Assembly: GCA_020466095.1 (NCBI GenBank)
Contig: CM035807.1
Span: 50,000,752 to 50,064,751 of the forward strand
DNA: 64,000 nt
From: Chlorops oryzae
Taxonomy: Eukaryota > Arthropoda > Insecta > Diptera > Chloropidae
Direction of reading: 5' to 3'
Shown: positions 1-10,100 of the stretch, one piece after another
Position numbering within the stretch: the stretch's first letter is position 1
Layout of the letters: each line of letters opens with the position of its first letter
Program-made: the position numbers and the translations under genes
The notes under the pieces: model-generated
Seen by the model: the letters and a program-made list of their open reading frames with translations, nothing else
What the model was told of the DNA's origin: nothing
The model's database searches: none

Positions 1-430
1 GACGGTCTAAAGAGCATGCATGCATTAGCCAAGAGCGCGTTGGAATTGCACCAGTTCTTATGACTTCCATAACAACAAATATGCAGAAAAGAAGGGCAAA
101 AGAAATAAATTAAAAAGAAAACAAAGTTGAGTAAGACTTTAACGTCGTCAACGACTTGACGGCAAATTTGCTGAGTTGTCAATTAGGAGTAATGAACTTC
201 AAGTGGCAAAGAAAGCTGATTTTATTTCAAGGCTTGGAAAAGTTTGAATTTGTTTGCTTCTTTTCCTTGCTTCCAAAAAATGTAACGTTAGCAATATGAT
301 AGTATATATGAAAGAATTGAGATCTGGTCGTATTTTGAATGAAATGTAATTCGGAATTCATATCGTCCTGTGACAGAGTCGAGTTGTCTTCCGGGAGCTC
401 TTATAATTTCAAAAAATTCGAAACCATCTG
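1..430. other. left edge, no gene recognised
   Basis: No confident gene is seen. This stretch lies 3' of the minus-strand gypsy integrase relic, so it could hold that element's 3' end, but I see neither an LTR boundary nor a polypurine tract. A short plus-strand peptide starting at 308 (MKELRSGR...) stops after 13 codons and continues in another frame. It is too short to assign. Confidence 0.4.
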
Positions 431-910
431 TTATAATTCCGATGTAGAGCATATTCCACAAATTGCATTAGATAAATTGGAAATTCCTACAAGGAGTTCT
501 AGGAATGTGGTGTTTGTGCGTTGACTTCTTAAGCAGCGCATTATTTCTGTCAGCGTCGAATGAAAACGTTCGACTTGTCCGTTAAAAGTGCTCGTGTATT
601 GAGGGGCTTTATAAATTTCTATTCCAAGCTGATCGCGTAACATGAAATTTATTGTTGCCGAATTGAAGGACTTTTCATTGTCAAATACTACCACTTTTGG
701 GACCCCATATGAGGAAAGGAGTTTTCTTACGGGTTCTTTTATGTCCTCTATAGCTCTTGATTTAATGACCTTGCACTGAGCGTATTTGGAAAACTTGTCT
801 AGAGTCGTAAGGACAAGATGTTTTTCGGTGCTATAAATGTCAATATGGAGAATTTCTCCGGGGTATGATGGCATCGGAGTTTCTTTTAATTCAGGTTTAG
901 GTGGATGCCT
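431..910 (-). pseudogene. Ty3/gypsy integrase core, 3' part of relic G1
   Basis: This is the catalytic core of a Ty3/gypsy integrase, the enzyme that joins element cDNA to the host chromosome. Visible blocks are HIDIYS (first catalytic Asp region), VVFDNEKSFNS (second Asp), and FNGQVERFHSTL (catalytic Glu in the VERFH block). The spacing fits the rve fold. The zinc-binding half lies at 3459-3978 on the same strand, separated by the inserted non-LTR element at 911-3458. After about codon 135 the protein loses similarity and stops, so the C-terminal part is missing. The style is 412/mdg1-like. It is a relic, being split and truncated. Confidence 0.8.
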
Positions 911-3355
911 CACTCACTTTCCGGGAAATCCAACACTGGTGTGCGACCACCCTGGTCCAATTGAGTGTGACTATGTCAGGCCGCACATAGATAAGCATAA
1001 TTGGAGGATTGCGAGGCAGCTGGTGACGAAAGAGGTCATAAGGTATGCGGCTGCATCCTTTGACCCCTATAATTCGCCGGGGCCAGATGGAATCCTACCA
1101 ATAATGATCAGGGAAGGAATTGAGATGCTGCTGCCTGTCATGAAAAATATTTTTGCGGCATGCGTGGCAAGAGCATACATACCTACCCAATGGAGGACAG
1201 TCAAAGTGACGTTTATACCAAAGGTTGGTAGAGACGATTACTTTCTGCCAAAAAGTTTCAGACCTATAAGCATGATGTCTTTTATGCCAAAGAGTCTCGA
1301 AAGGATAGTTGAGCTGCACATTCGAGAGACGGTTCTTTCGAGGCAGCCTCTGTCACCATGTCAACACGCGTACCAGCGCGGAAAATCTTGCGAAACTGCC
1401 CTACATCAACTCGTCTCTAGAGTTGAGAGGGCGTTCGATAAGAGAGAATAAGCTGCAGGTATTTTTGTTGACATTGAGGGTGCCTTTGATAATGCAACAT
1501 TCGATGGAATGTGCAGGGCAACTGCAGCTTTTGGCGTAGATTAGGTGATAGTTGACTGGATCAGGTCTCTTCTGTCACATAGGACGTTGGCGATGCAAGC
1601 AGACTGCGATAAATATGTCGTATCAGGGGTGAATAGAGGATGTCCACAAGGTGGTGTTCTCTCACCTCTGCTATGGTGTATTCAGGTCGACTCTCTGCTA
1701 TGCGCGCTAAACTGCTCTGGTATTTACGCACAAGCTTACGCGGATGATGTTGCTGTACTGATCAGTGGATCATCGCTTCGTGACGTTAGCAGAAAAATGC
1801 AAGCGACACTAGATCGTATAGACGCCTGGTGCATTAGTAATGGACTTTCCGTAAATCCTTCTAACACTAGTGTAGTTCTCTTTACTAGAAGGATAAGGAT
1901 GGACGGACTGACTCTTCCAATGCTAAGGGGGTTGATATTGCACTCTCAACTGAAGTCAAATATCTGGGAGTCATTCTAGATACCAAGCTTCTGTGGAGAA
2001 GGCATTTACAGGTCAAAATATCAAAGGCGCTATCAGCTTTTTCGAAGTGTCAGAAGGTGTTTGGCAAAACATGGGGTCTGTCGCCGGGTAAAGTTCTTTG
2101 GATTTACAAAGTGCTGATCAGACCCATGACATCGTATGCGTCGGTGATTTGGTGGAGCGCAATGAAACGGAAATCCTCTGTTGCGGCGCTTGCCAAATTT
2201 CAAAGGGCTGCGAATCTAGGTTGTACTGGTGCTTTCACCACAACACCTGGGCCAGCTCTCGACGCCTTGTTAAATCTGGAACCACTTGATGTCTTTATCA
2301 AAGGAGAAGCCATCAAGGCAGTCTGTAGATTAAAGCGCAATGGTTACTGGATAAGAACAGGGTGGGACGTAAGTGATGTAGCGGGGGGAGCGGGCATTGA
2401 TACAAACACAATGCATATGCCGTCTGACGCGATCACTACCACCCTGATCTTGAAACGCAACTTTGAAGTTAAACTGGATGAAGCTGAAGATGTTTCAGAT
2501 CTTCTGGTTAACGCAAGTTGCATTTATACTGACGGCTCAAAAACAGAACTAGGTTCTGGAGCAGGAGTATTTATAAGGGAAGAGGAGGAACAGAAACTCT
2601 TTTTTCCACTTGGGAGCAAAGCGACAGTGTTTCAGGCTGAGGTTTTTGCTATCCTTAAAGCAATGGATCATGTAGTTGATAAAAGATGGCGGGGTAGAAG
2701 CATCTATGTCTTTAGTGACAGTCAGGCTGCGCTACTGGCAATGCATTACCCTGCTGTCTCGACAAATCTAGTGAAACAGTGCAAAAATAGAGTTAATTAC
2801 GTCAGTAAATTCAACTCTGTGCAGCTCAGATGGCAGAGAGGACACTCTGGTGTTGAAGGCAACGAGGAAGCTGATAAGCTGGCCAAACTTGCATCTGATA
2901 CACCTTTTCTTGGTCCGGAACCAGTCATAGGAGTTGCTACTGCCAACATAAGGACGGCTGTTGCGGAATGGGTTTTTCTAACCTGTTCACAGCAATGGCA
3001 AAATGTTTCTACGTGTAGGTTCTCGAAGCAAATGTTGCCATCTTTGTGTAGCAAATCTGCCAAATTTCTGCTGTCCCTACCTAGGGGAGACTGCAGACTT
3101 TTGGTTAATGCAATCACAGGGCATGGCGCTTTTGCAAAGCACCTCAAGGTGATAGGAGTCACCGAAAATGCTCACTGCCTGTGCTGCGGAGAGGAGGATG
3201 AGGAAACGGCTGAACATTATTTGTTTGACTGCCCGGCATTCTCTCGAAGCAGACTGATGGCATTCGGTACGTGTGACATATACGGAAATAATGCTCTTTC
3301 CTTATCTTTCAGGAATCTTCTAAGGTTCATTCATAGAACTGAGAAGACCCTGTAA
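911..3355 (+). pseudogene. ORF2 remnant: reverse transcriptase, RNase H and C-terminal CCHC
   Basis: In order: an N-terminal RT block (NSPGPDG about 1075-1095, then FIPKVGRDDY and FRPISMMSFMPKSLER), FVDIEGAFDN at about 1464 (first RT Asp), CPQGGVLSPLLW about 1640, and AYADDVAVLISG about 1735 (intact YxDD). RNase H spans about 2520-2900 with YTDGSKTE, QAEVFAILKA, VFSDSQAAL and the NEEADKLAK end. A Cys-His block HCLCCGEEDEETAEHYLFDC lies near 3175. The frame is broken by stops at 1449-1451 (TAA) and 1542-1544 (TAG), and by a frameshift near the G-run at about 1926. The RT and RNase H residues I can see are intact, so decay is mild. The stop at 3353-3355 is followed by a short 3' UTR and the A-tail. 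Confidence 0.88.
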
Positions 3356-3458
3356 AGAATATGCCATCTTGGGTCAGTACAATGGACAAATTGGAAGTCT
3401 GAGTGCTGCCCTTGAAAATAGGCGTTTATTTTAATAAAAAAAAAAATAAAAAAAAAAT
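911..3458 (+). mobile_element. 5'-truncated non-LTR retrotransposon (LOA/I-type) with poly(A) tail
   Basis: The insert is bounded by a 10-bp direct repeat, GTGGATGCCT, at 901-910 and 3459-3468. It ends in an A-rich tail (about 3431-3458). These are the marks of target-primed reverse transcription. The left end starts inside ORF2, between endonuclease and RT, so ORF1 and the endonuclease are absent: an ordinary 5' truncation. The host sequence is the minus-strand gypsy integrase, whose reading frame is contiguous across the empty site. RNase H at the C-terminus, followed by a Cys-His knuckle, points to the I/LOA group rather than Jockey or CR1. The exact clade is inferred. Confidence 0.92.
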
Positions 3459-4569
3459 GTGGATGCCTGTCATACTTATTTTCCTTACATACCGTGCATT
3501 GTTTTACAATTCGATTGATCTTATTGTTCATGCCGGAAAAATAGTATCTTTCAAGGATTTGCGCCCTATTCTCTTTGCCATTCCTGTGGGCTCTGTTATG
3601 GGTGCTGATAATTATTTCCTCTAGTTGAAGCTCAGTTTTGATGTCTTCCACTTGGATGTTTGTGAATCTGATGCGATATTTCGCAAATTGGTGTGGGTAA
3701 ATTTCTTGGATTTTTTCCATTAATGACTCCGGAGCCTTAACACCATTTATTTTTGAAGGGTTAAGGTATTTCTTGAGGATTGAGGCTAATTTTTCGAGGG
3801 AATATTCTATTTGTTCTATTGAGTGCCTATGGATGGATGGAAAAACGATTTCGAATTTGTATGACGATGTTAGATTCGGGTCGAAAATAATTTTGTTTTT
3901 GAAGACATTTATTGGGGTTTCGACACTGTAAATGAGGTTTGGTGAAGATCTATCGTCACTATGTGTCATTTCGGACATTGAATTATTTGGCGATAGCGCT
4001 GGTAATCTGGAAAGGGCATCAGCTACTTAATTGCTTTTCCCTGGTTTGTAGAATAGCTCATAATCGTATTCTTCCAGTATAGCTTTCCATCGCTTCATCT
4101 TGCTGTTATTGTTTTTGTTGCTAAGTGCGTAGGTGAGGAGCTGATGGTCGGTAAAAATTTTCACCTTTGCTGCGCCATATAGGAATTTTCTGAGAGCATT
4201 AAGGGCCCAGATAATGGCGAGCATTTCTTTTTCATTCGCTGCGTAGTGCTCCTCAGCCTTACTTAATGTTCTTGAAATGAAAGTGATTGGTTTATCTCTC
4301 TGTGAGAGGACTGCTCCAAGAGCAAAGTTTGATGCATCGGTTGTTAACTCGAAATATTCTTCATAGTTTGGATAAGATAACAGCAAATCTTTCGATAAAA
4401 GAGAGTTTTTAATTTTAGAAAAAGCTTCCATTGCCTCCATATTGACTTCTATAGTGACTTTTGATGACTGTCTTTTGGACACGTAACCTTCTTCTCCTCT
4501 CAGGAGCATAGTTAGGGGTTTTGCCAATTTAGCGTAATATTTTACAAAGCACCCTAAGCGCCCCGGCAA
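3459..4569 (-). pseudogene. Ty3/gypsy RT-RNase H and integrase zinc domain, relic G1
   Basis: Reading leftward from 4569: the end of RT (CFVKYYAKLAKPLT), the RNase H domain (LTTDASNFALGAVLSQ, YAANEKEMLAIIWAL, IFTDHQLLTYAL, then YELFYKPGKSN), and a stop at about 4027. The same frame resumes with a linker and the integrase HHCC zinc domain (H-N-R-A-H ... CTVCKENKYDRHP), which runs into the non-LTR insertion at 3459. Upstream of 4569 the RT catalytic core, protease and gag are missing, and the sequence changes abruptly to LTR- or leader-like DNA. This is a deletion relic. It belongs with 431-910, which holds the rest of the integrase. Confidence 0.82.
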
Positions 4570-5230
4570 GATTTGTCACGCGCTTGGATCGTGTTGCCCT
4601 TGACTTTGTTCGAAGGCAAATATCGGTCAAGGGTGACGCACACGTGGTGGACTTTTTCGACCTTTTTCTTCTAATATGGTCCACCGGAACCTCCAGGCTC
4701 CTTCCAGGATCGCCAAAAGTTAAGTTGAGGGGCAAGGAAACAAGAAGACGTACCTGGTATTCCGCTGCTGATCCTGGGGGATGCCGAGTACGTCGATTAA
4801 TAGGTCGGAGATTACGCGACGCGGATTATATTGGTGTGCTTTATATGAATTTAAATTAGGCGCCTTCCTGGCGGTGATGTAATAAAATGAAAAAAAAAAA
4901 AAAAACTAATTTGCCTTCTTGGCGATTTAGGTGTATAATTCACCTTTTTCACTTTAGTACACTATCTTTCTTAGTTCACGTCTCTGTTTGTTTTTGTTTT
5001 TTTGGTTTTTTTTTTTTTTGGATTTTTAATTCAATTTTTCTTTTCGTGGTTTTTTTTTCAATTCACGGTTTGATTTTTAATTCTTTGATTTGGAGAATGA
5101 TTTTGCGCGCACGAGCTTTTTCAACGAGGTTACTTTTGCGAGTGGCATCGGTTGAAGGGCTAGAAGTCGCTCGAACTCGAACTTCGAAGTCGCACAAAAA
5201 AGAAAAAGGAGTTGATTAATTTGCCGTTCT
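4570..5230 (-). repeat. LTR/leader-like sequence with candidate primer-binding site
   Basis: This stretch holds no gene. Positions about 4743-4810 match about 43205-43275 closely (the block around CCGCTGCTGA), and both lie at the 3' side of minus-strand BEL relics, so it is probably BEL family LTR or 3' UTR. At about 4700-4718 the minus strand reads TTGGCGATCCTGGAAGGAG, which looks like a tRNA primer-binding site next to an LTR edge. If so, an LTR ends near 4719, and 4570-4717 is the leader of an element whose body was lost and fused to gypsy relic G1. T-runs fill 4980-5060. The boundaries are uncertain. Confidence 0.4.
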
Positions 5231-7096
5231 TTAAAGCCCCGGCTTCAAAGTGGCTACGGCGAAAAACCAACACACTGCCCGCCTTGCGCTACGCAACCGA
5301 TGAGTCGAATGGGGGGCACGGCTGGCGCAAACAGAGGCAACGGGGCATCCCGAGACGGAGCGGCGGCATGAGGTGGATAACTCGTGTCGACACCTCGATA
5401 GCGAAAATCCAGGAGGAAAATCCTCCTGGATCGAACTGCTGGATGACGAATGCACAGCTGATCATATGAAAGACCAGATACGCTTGCAGCACCGCTCCAA
5501 CATAAACCACATCGTTCAGCGATAAGGAGGAAGAGGTCTTTTGGATAGCGTTGAAAACGATTCGTATCTTCGTGGATGTACTCTCGGGCTTGATCACTGA
5601 ATTAAAGGTGTCGCGCATAAGTGGCTGCCGTGCGAGCCTTTTCTTCAAGCTGCTGATTGCGTCAGCGCTTTAAATCGCGACGAGTCCAAGCAAGGAGCGG
5701 CTTTAGAAAATTCGATCTTAAACGGTGGACGCACAACGGGCCTACCATCCGAATTTATAGATGTGATTTGCGAATATATTTTTTCGCAATAGGTGTCCTC
5801 TGGAAGAGGGAGAGGCGAGGCTGAAACTTCCTCTTGTTCAGGAAATGATTTGAGTGACTCGTGAAGTGACTCCAGGTGGTCTCCGGAGGAGACTTGCGTC
5901 GTAACCGCTTTGATGGATTCGCTGGCGATTGGCCCACTCAAATACCATCCGAATATTGAATATTACTGCGCGGCTGCAGTAATTTCGGCATGATATCAGA
6001 CCCGATGACCATATCGATGCGGGCTGGATTCATAAACCGGGGATCGGCGAGCTCCAACGATGAGATCTCGTGGGGATCCAAATTGGAGACCCTTTTGGAC
6101 AGAAGCCAATTGGTCAATTTCGGCAACACCACGGCGTCGATTTCTTCCTTGAACGAAGAACGAGGCGAGTCGAGCGTGATGGTGCATTTCTTTTTCGCGA
6201 TTTGGGTGCATTGGCCACCCATGCCAGAGACGTTGGAGATTTTATGAGTCGTTGGCAAATTCAAATGCAGCTGCAGTCGATCAGTATGAAATTTCCTCTG
6301 CGAACCTTGATCTAAAAGCGCCCGAACCGTTGGGAAAAGCCCCTGATTCTGGCTGATGGAGACGTGTGCGTGTGCCTGTGACCGGGAGGGAATGCTCACG
6401 GAGCTCGAAGCCTCTGGTTGCGCACGAAAATGCGTCGGTTGGCTCGTCGGAAACGGGCCCATCTCCGGGGGAGATGTCAATGGGGGGTAGAGACTTTGTT
6501 GTCCGGTGTTGCAGCCGCGCTCGAAACATGCAACAAAGTGTGAAGTCGTTGTTGGCACTTCGCACAGTTGTGTTGACTGGTGCAATTGGATCGTTGGTGA
6601 CTGGTAGTGAGACAATTGAAGCAACGCTTTGGTTCTGTGATAATTTGAAAACGATCCGCGACTGGAATCTTCAAAAATTGAGAACATTGGCGTAGAGGGT
6701 GATTTCCATTGCACAAGGAACACGATCCTGGTATTTGCTCTAGTGTGTGGAACGCGTAGGTCGTGAAGTTGGCTGGTTTGCTGATAGAACCGGCGCTTTT
6801 ACTTCCGTGAAGCTCGAAAGGCGTCCGACGACTTCATAACGATTGCTGAGAAACTCGTTCATCTGTTTCCAAGTCGGCAGATCTCGATGCGATGAAAGCG
6901 ACTGCTCCCAATGTGCGATCGTAGAGGCTGGCAGGCGGCTGGAGCAAATATGGACGAGCATGGCATCAAAAAAATCGACAACTCCTTGACTTTTCATCAT
7001 GGTGGTACAATCGTTGACTGTCGTCTGAATTTTCAAAATTCCTTCGCTGGTTTCGTCTTCAATCGCGGGCAGACCGAACAAAGTCTTCAATTGGTG
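5231..7096 (-). pseudogene. BEL/Pao gag-protease-RT relic A, pol largely deleted
   Basis: Minus-strand BEL/Pao polyprotein in several frames. From right to left: Gag capsid (about 7096-6740, with AHWEQSLSSHRDLPTWKQMNEFL), a zinc-knuckle block (about 6716-6477: CNGNHPLRQC, CFNCLTTSHQRSNC, CAKCQQRLHTLLH), a DUF1758-type retropepsin (RALLDQGSQ, then LADPRFMNPARIDMVIGSDIMP), and the start of RT (FNAIQKTSSSLSLNDVVYVGAVLQA near 5570-5490). Past this the sequence goes directly to the block at 5230-5350 that is shared with relic C. RT catalytic, RNase H and integrase regions are absent. Frameshifts and stops are frequent. The right side enters an assembly gap. Confidence 0.82.
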
Positions 7097-7196
7097 NNNN
7101 NNNNNNNNNNNNNNNNNNNNNNNNNNNNNNNNNNNNNNNNNNNNNNNNNNNNNNNNNNNNNNNNNNNNNNNNNNNNNNNNNNNNNNNNNNNNNNNN
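7097..7196. other. assembly gap (100 N)
   Basis: One hundred undetermined bases of conventional scaffold-gap length, so the true distance is unknown. It falls between the gag of BEL relic A and the outer end of the foldback left arm. The foldback's left terminus and its left target duplication therefore cannot be read. Confidence 0.98.
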
Positions 7197-7900
7197 GGTG
7201 GCGCCCTGGATGGTTTAGATTCACAAATCACTATCACTGATACCCTCCTCCCTCTTCAAGGGGGTAAAAATGGGATTTTTGTGTTTGTTATTATGTTTGT
7301 TTTTGTTTTGATTTTGTTTTGTCTTTATTTTGTTTTTGTTTTGTTTTTGTTTTTATTTTGTTTTGCTGTTGTTAATAAATTGATAGATTGACACATTGAT
7401 AGATTGATGGATAAATGGGTTGATAGATTGATAAATTGATCGATTGGAAGATTGATAGATTGACAGAAAATATATTGATAGATTGATAGATAGAAATATT
7501 GATAGGTTGATTGATTGACAAATTGATAGATTTATTGATTGAAAGATTGACAGATTGATAGGTTGATAGATTGAAAGATTGATAAATTAACAGATTGACA
7601 GAATGATAGATTGATGGATAAATATATTGAAATATTGATAGATTGAGAAATTGATAGATTGACTGATTGATAGATTAAAAGATTGATAGATTGATAGATT
7701 GAAAGATTGATAGATTGATAGATTGATAGATTGATATATCGATAGGTTGATAGATTGAAAGATTGATAAATTGACAGATTGATAGAATGACAGATTGATA
7801 GATTGATGGATAAATATATTGAAAGATTGATAGATTGACAGATTGATAGAATGTCAGATTGATGGATAGATGTATTGAAAGTTTGATTGATTGACAGATT
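7197..7900. repeat. foldback-type left inverted arm
   Basis: The outer 69 bases (7197-7265) are the near-exact reverse complement of 15793-15861. The remainder mirrors 8159-8826. The arm has a short unique tip, then about 110 bases of (TTTTGTTT)-like DNA, then hundreds of bases of degenerate GATTGATA/GATTGACA repeats. Long inverted arms made of short internal tandem repeats are the hallmark of foldback (FB/Galileo-type) elements. No transposase lies between the arms, so this would be a non-autonomous copy. The outer limit is hidden by the gap. Confidence 0.75.
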
Positions 7901-8158
7901 GATAGGTTGAAAGATTGATGATAGATGGATAGATAGATGGATAGATGAATAGAGGGATGGATAGATTGATAACACCTATTCCCTAAATTAGATAGGGGAA
8001 TAATTTTACTGAGATTGCGCTGCAGCCGGTATCTAGGTTATTTAAAATGAAAGGGCAGCAAAGCAGGCTTGATAAAATAATTCGAATTCACAAAGCTATT
8101 TAAATAAAATTTTTATGAAACGAACTTTCAAATCATAAAAAAATTTGTTTTTATTTGT
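7901..8158. other. foldback centre (loop)
   Basis: Sequence between the two inverted arms: the end of the GATAGATG-like repeats to about 7970, then about 190 bases of non-repetitive AT-rich DNA. I see no coding region in it. In a hairpin model this is the loop. Confidence 0.6.
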
Positions 8159-8826
8159 TTCAATCTGTCAATCAATCAATCTTTCAATACATCTATCCAT
8201 CAATCTGACATTCTATCAATCTGTCAATCTATCAATCTTTCAATATATTTATCCATCAATCTATCAATCTGTCATTCTATCAATCTGTCAATCTGCCAAT
8301 TTATCAATCTTTCAATCTATCAACCTATCGATATATCAATCTATCAATCTATCAATCTATCAATCTATCAATCTATCAATCTTTCAATCTATCAATCTTT
8401 CAATCTATCAATCTGTCAATCAGTCAATCTATCAATTTTTCAATCTATCAATCTTTCAATATATTTATCCATCAATCTATCATTCTGTCAATCTGTTAAT
8501 TTATCAATCCTTAAGTCTATCAACCTATCAATCTGTCAATCTTTCAATCAATCAATCTATCATTCTGTCAATCAATCAATCTTTCTATCTATCAATCTAT
8601 CAATATATTTTCTGTCAATCTGTCAATCTATCAATCTTCCAATCGATCAATTTATCAATCTATCAACCCATTTATCCATCAATCTATCAATGTGTCAATC
8701 TATCAATTAATCAACAACAGCAAAACAAAATAAAAACAAAAGTAAAACAAAAACAAAATAAAAACAAAACAAAGTCAAAACAGAAGCAAACATAATAACA
8801 AACACAAAAAATCCCATTTTTACCCC
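8159..8826. repeat. foldback-type right inverted arm, inner part
   Basis: A TATCAATC/TGTCAATC repeat array, followed by (AAAACAAA)-like DNA, forming the reverse complement of 7250-7900. For example, the stretch around 8145-8260 mirrors 7811-7915. The arm is interrupted at 8826 by the BEL-D insertion and resumes at 15793 (the ACCCC at 15793-15797 is the target duplication). Long Ile-Asn-Leu-Ser-rich open frames on both strands come from the repeat and are not genes. Confidence 0.75.
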
Positions 8827-9256
8827 TGTTGTGAGCAGCAGCATCACCCTGCTTAGAATATGTTGTGAGCAGCAGCATCACCCTGTTTAGAATTACTTAA
8901 AATCGAGTCAATATTGTAACGTTAGATTTTTTGCATTCCGTATGTCTTCACATTCTTTGTCATCTTTCTTGCATACGTATGTAAAGCAGTAGCATCAGAG
9001 CATTAGTTAGTCTTTTAGCAACTCCGCAGCAGTAAAGTTCTTTGTTTTTCTTTTATAAATCGCAGAGCACTTGGCTCTCTCTATTTTCAACTTAAACCTC
9101 AAATTTAAATGTATTTAGCTTTAATTCTCCGCGAACCAAATAAATATTTATAACGTTAATGAACTCTTACGGCTTTTCTTTAATCTGTCGCGGCTAGAAT
9201 TTTGTGGAAATAAAAAATAGACTCAAGCTAGCAAAAAAAGCGTGCTAGCTCAAACA
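8827..9256 (+). repeat. BEL-D 5' LTR
   Basis: 430-bp LTR identical by eye to 15363-15792. Its first 68 bases are two tandem 34-bp copies (8827-8860 and 8861-8894) that differ at about two positions. The element's promoter and polyadenylation signal should lie here. AATAAA-type motifs occur near 9140, but I cannot fix the transcription start. Confidence 0.93.
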
Positions 9257-9258
9257 TT

Positions 9259-9276
9259 TGGTGACCCCGACGTGAT
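9259..9276 (+). promoter_or_regulatory. BEL-D primer-binding site
   Basis: TGGTGACCCCGACGTGAT lies two bases after the 5' LTR end. The leading TGG matches the CCA end of a tRNA, as expected for the minus-strand primer site. I have not assigned the tRNA. Confidence 0.75.
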
Positions 9277-9489
9277 CTCTTCGCATCACAAGTGCTATTC
9301 AATATAGTAATCCATAATCTTGAAATTAAATCGTTAATTCCTCAAAAACAAAACCATCATTTTCATGAATTTTCGCCTAATCGATTTCTATGGAAAAGGT
9401 GGAAATTCGTAAACTGTACTTGGTTTCTAAACTACATACATGCATATGAGCATAGTTACATACATACGTGTATGCTGTCATAAAAAACA

Positions 9490-9925
9490 GTGCCCGCGCG
9501 TCTCTTATGGACATTTTCGTTTCGGTTTCTTGCGAGTCAAACATACATACGTACATACAGTGCACCGCGCGTCGCTTATGGACATTTTCGTTTCGGTTTC
9601 TTGCGAGTCAAACATACATACGTACATACAGTGCACCGCGCGTCGCTTATGGACATTTTCGTTTCGGTTTCTTGCGAGTCAAACATACATACGTACATAC
9701 AGTGCACCGCGCGTCGCTTATGGACATTTTCGTTTCGGTTTCTTGCGAGTCAAACATACATACGTACATACAGTGCACCGCGCGTCGCTTATGGACATTT
9801 TCGTTTCGGTTTCTTGCGAGTCAAACACACCTACGTACATACAGTGCACCGCGCATCGCTTGTGAACGTTTTTAGTTTTGGTTTCTTGCAAGTCAAACAT
9901 ACGCATAAATACAGTGCATATCGCT
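9490..9925 (+). repeat. 71-bp tandem repeat in the BEL-D leader
   Basis: About six copies of a 71-bp unit. Equivalent positions of the GTCGCTTATGG core fall at 9500, 9571, 9642, 9713, 9784 and 9855, the last copies being more diverged. Each unit holds a CATACATACGTACATACAG stretch. The array lies in the untranslated leader between the primer-binding site and the polyprotein start. Because 71 is not a multiple of three, the array is open in all three frames, which produces spurious overlapping open frames. Confidence 0.95.
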
Positions 9926-10100
9926 TCGCTCATAAACAGTTAAAATTCGTACACTTATTTCGGTTAAACGGTAAATTTTCTTGCAACTCTTGCATTTGAG
10001 TTTAACTTTGAAACAACCTTGAAATTTCGACTTTGAAATAACCTTTGATTTCAAATCCGCTATACAATTAGTAATAACAAATAAGTTATTGTAACTAACA

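Noticed and set aside
4980..5060. T-rich runs considered as terminators or tails
   Set aside because: No A-tail with target duplication and no defined element edge. Treated as low complexity.
7532..8795. Long open frames rich in Ile-Asn-Leu-Ser-Tyr-Gln on both strands
   Set aside because: They are translations of the GATTGATA/TATCAATC repeat array in the foldback arms. There are no domains, and composition follows the repeat.
7197..9925. Regular repeats considered as a CRISPR array
   Set aside because: No unique spacers between constant repeats, no cas genes, and a eukaryotic transposon context.
9440..9999. Three overlapping plus-strand frames of 135-169 codons with the same peptide text
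   Set aside because: Caused by a 71-bp repeat lacking stops in all frames. They lie in the BEL leader upstream of the true start.
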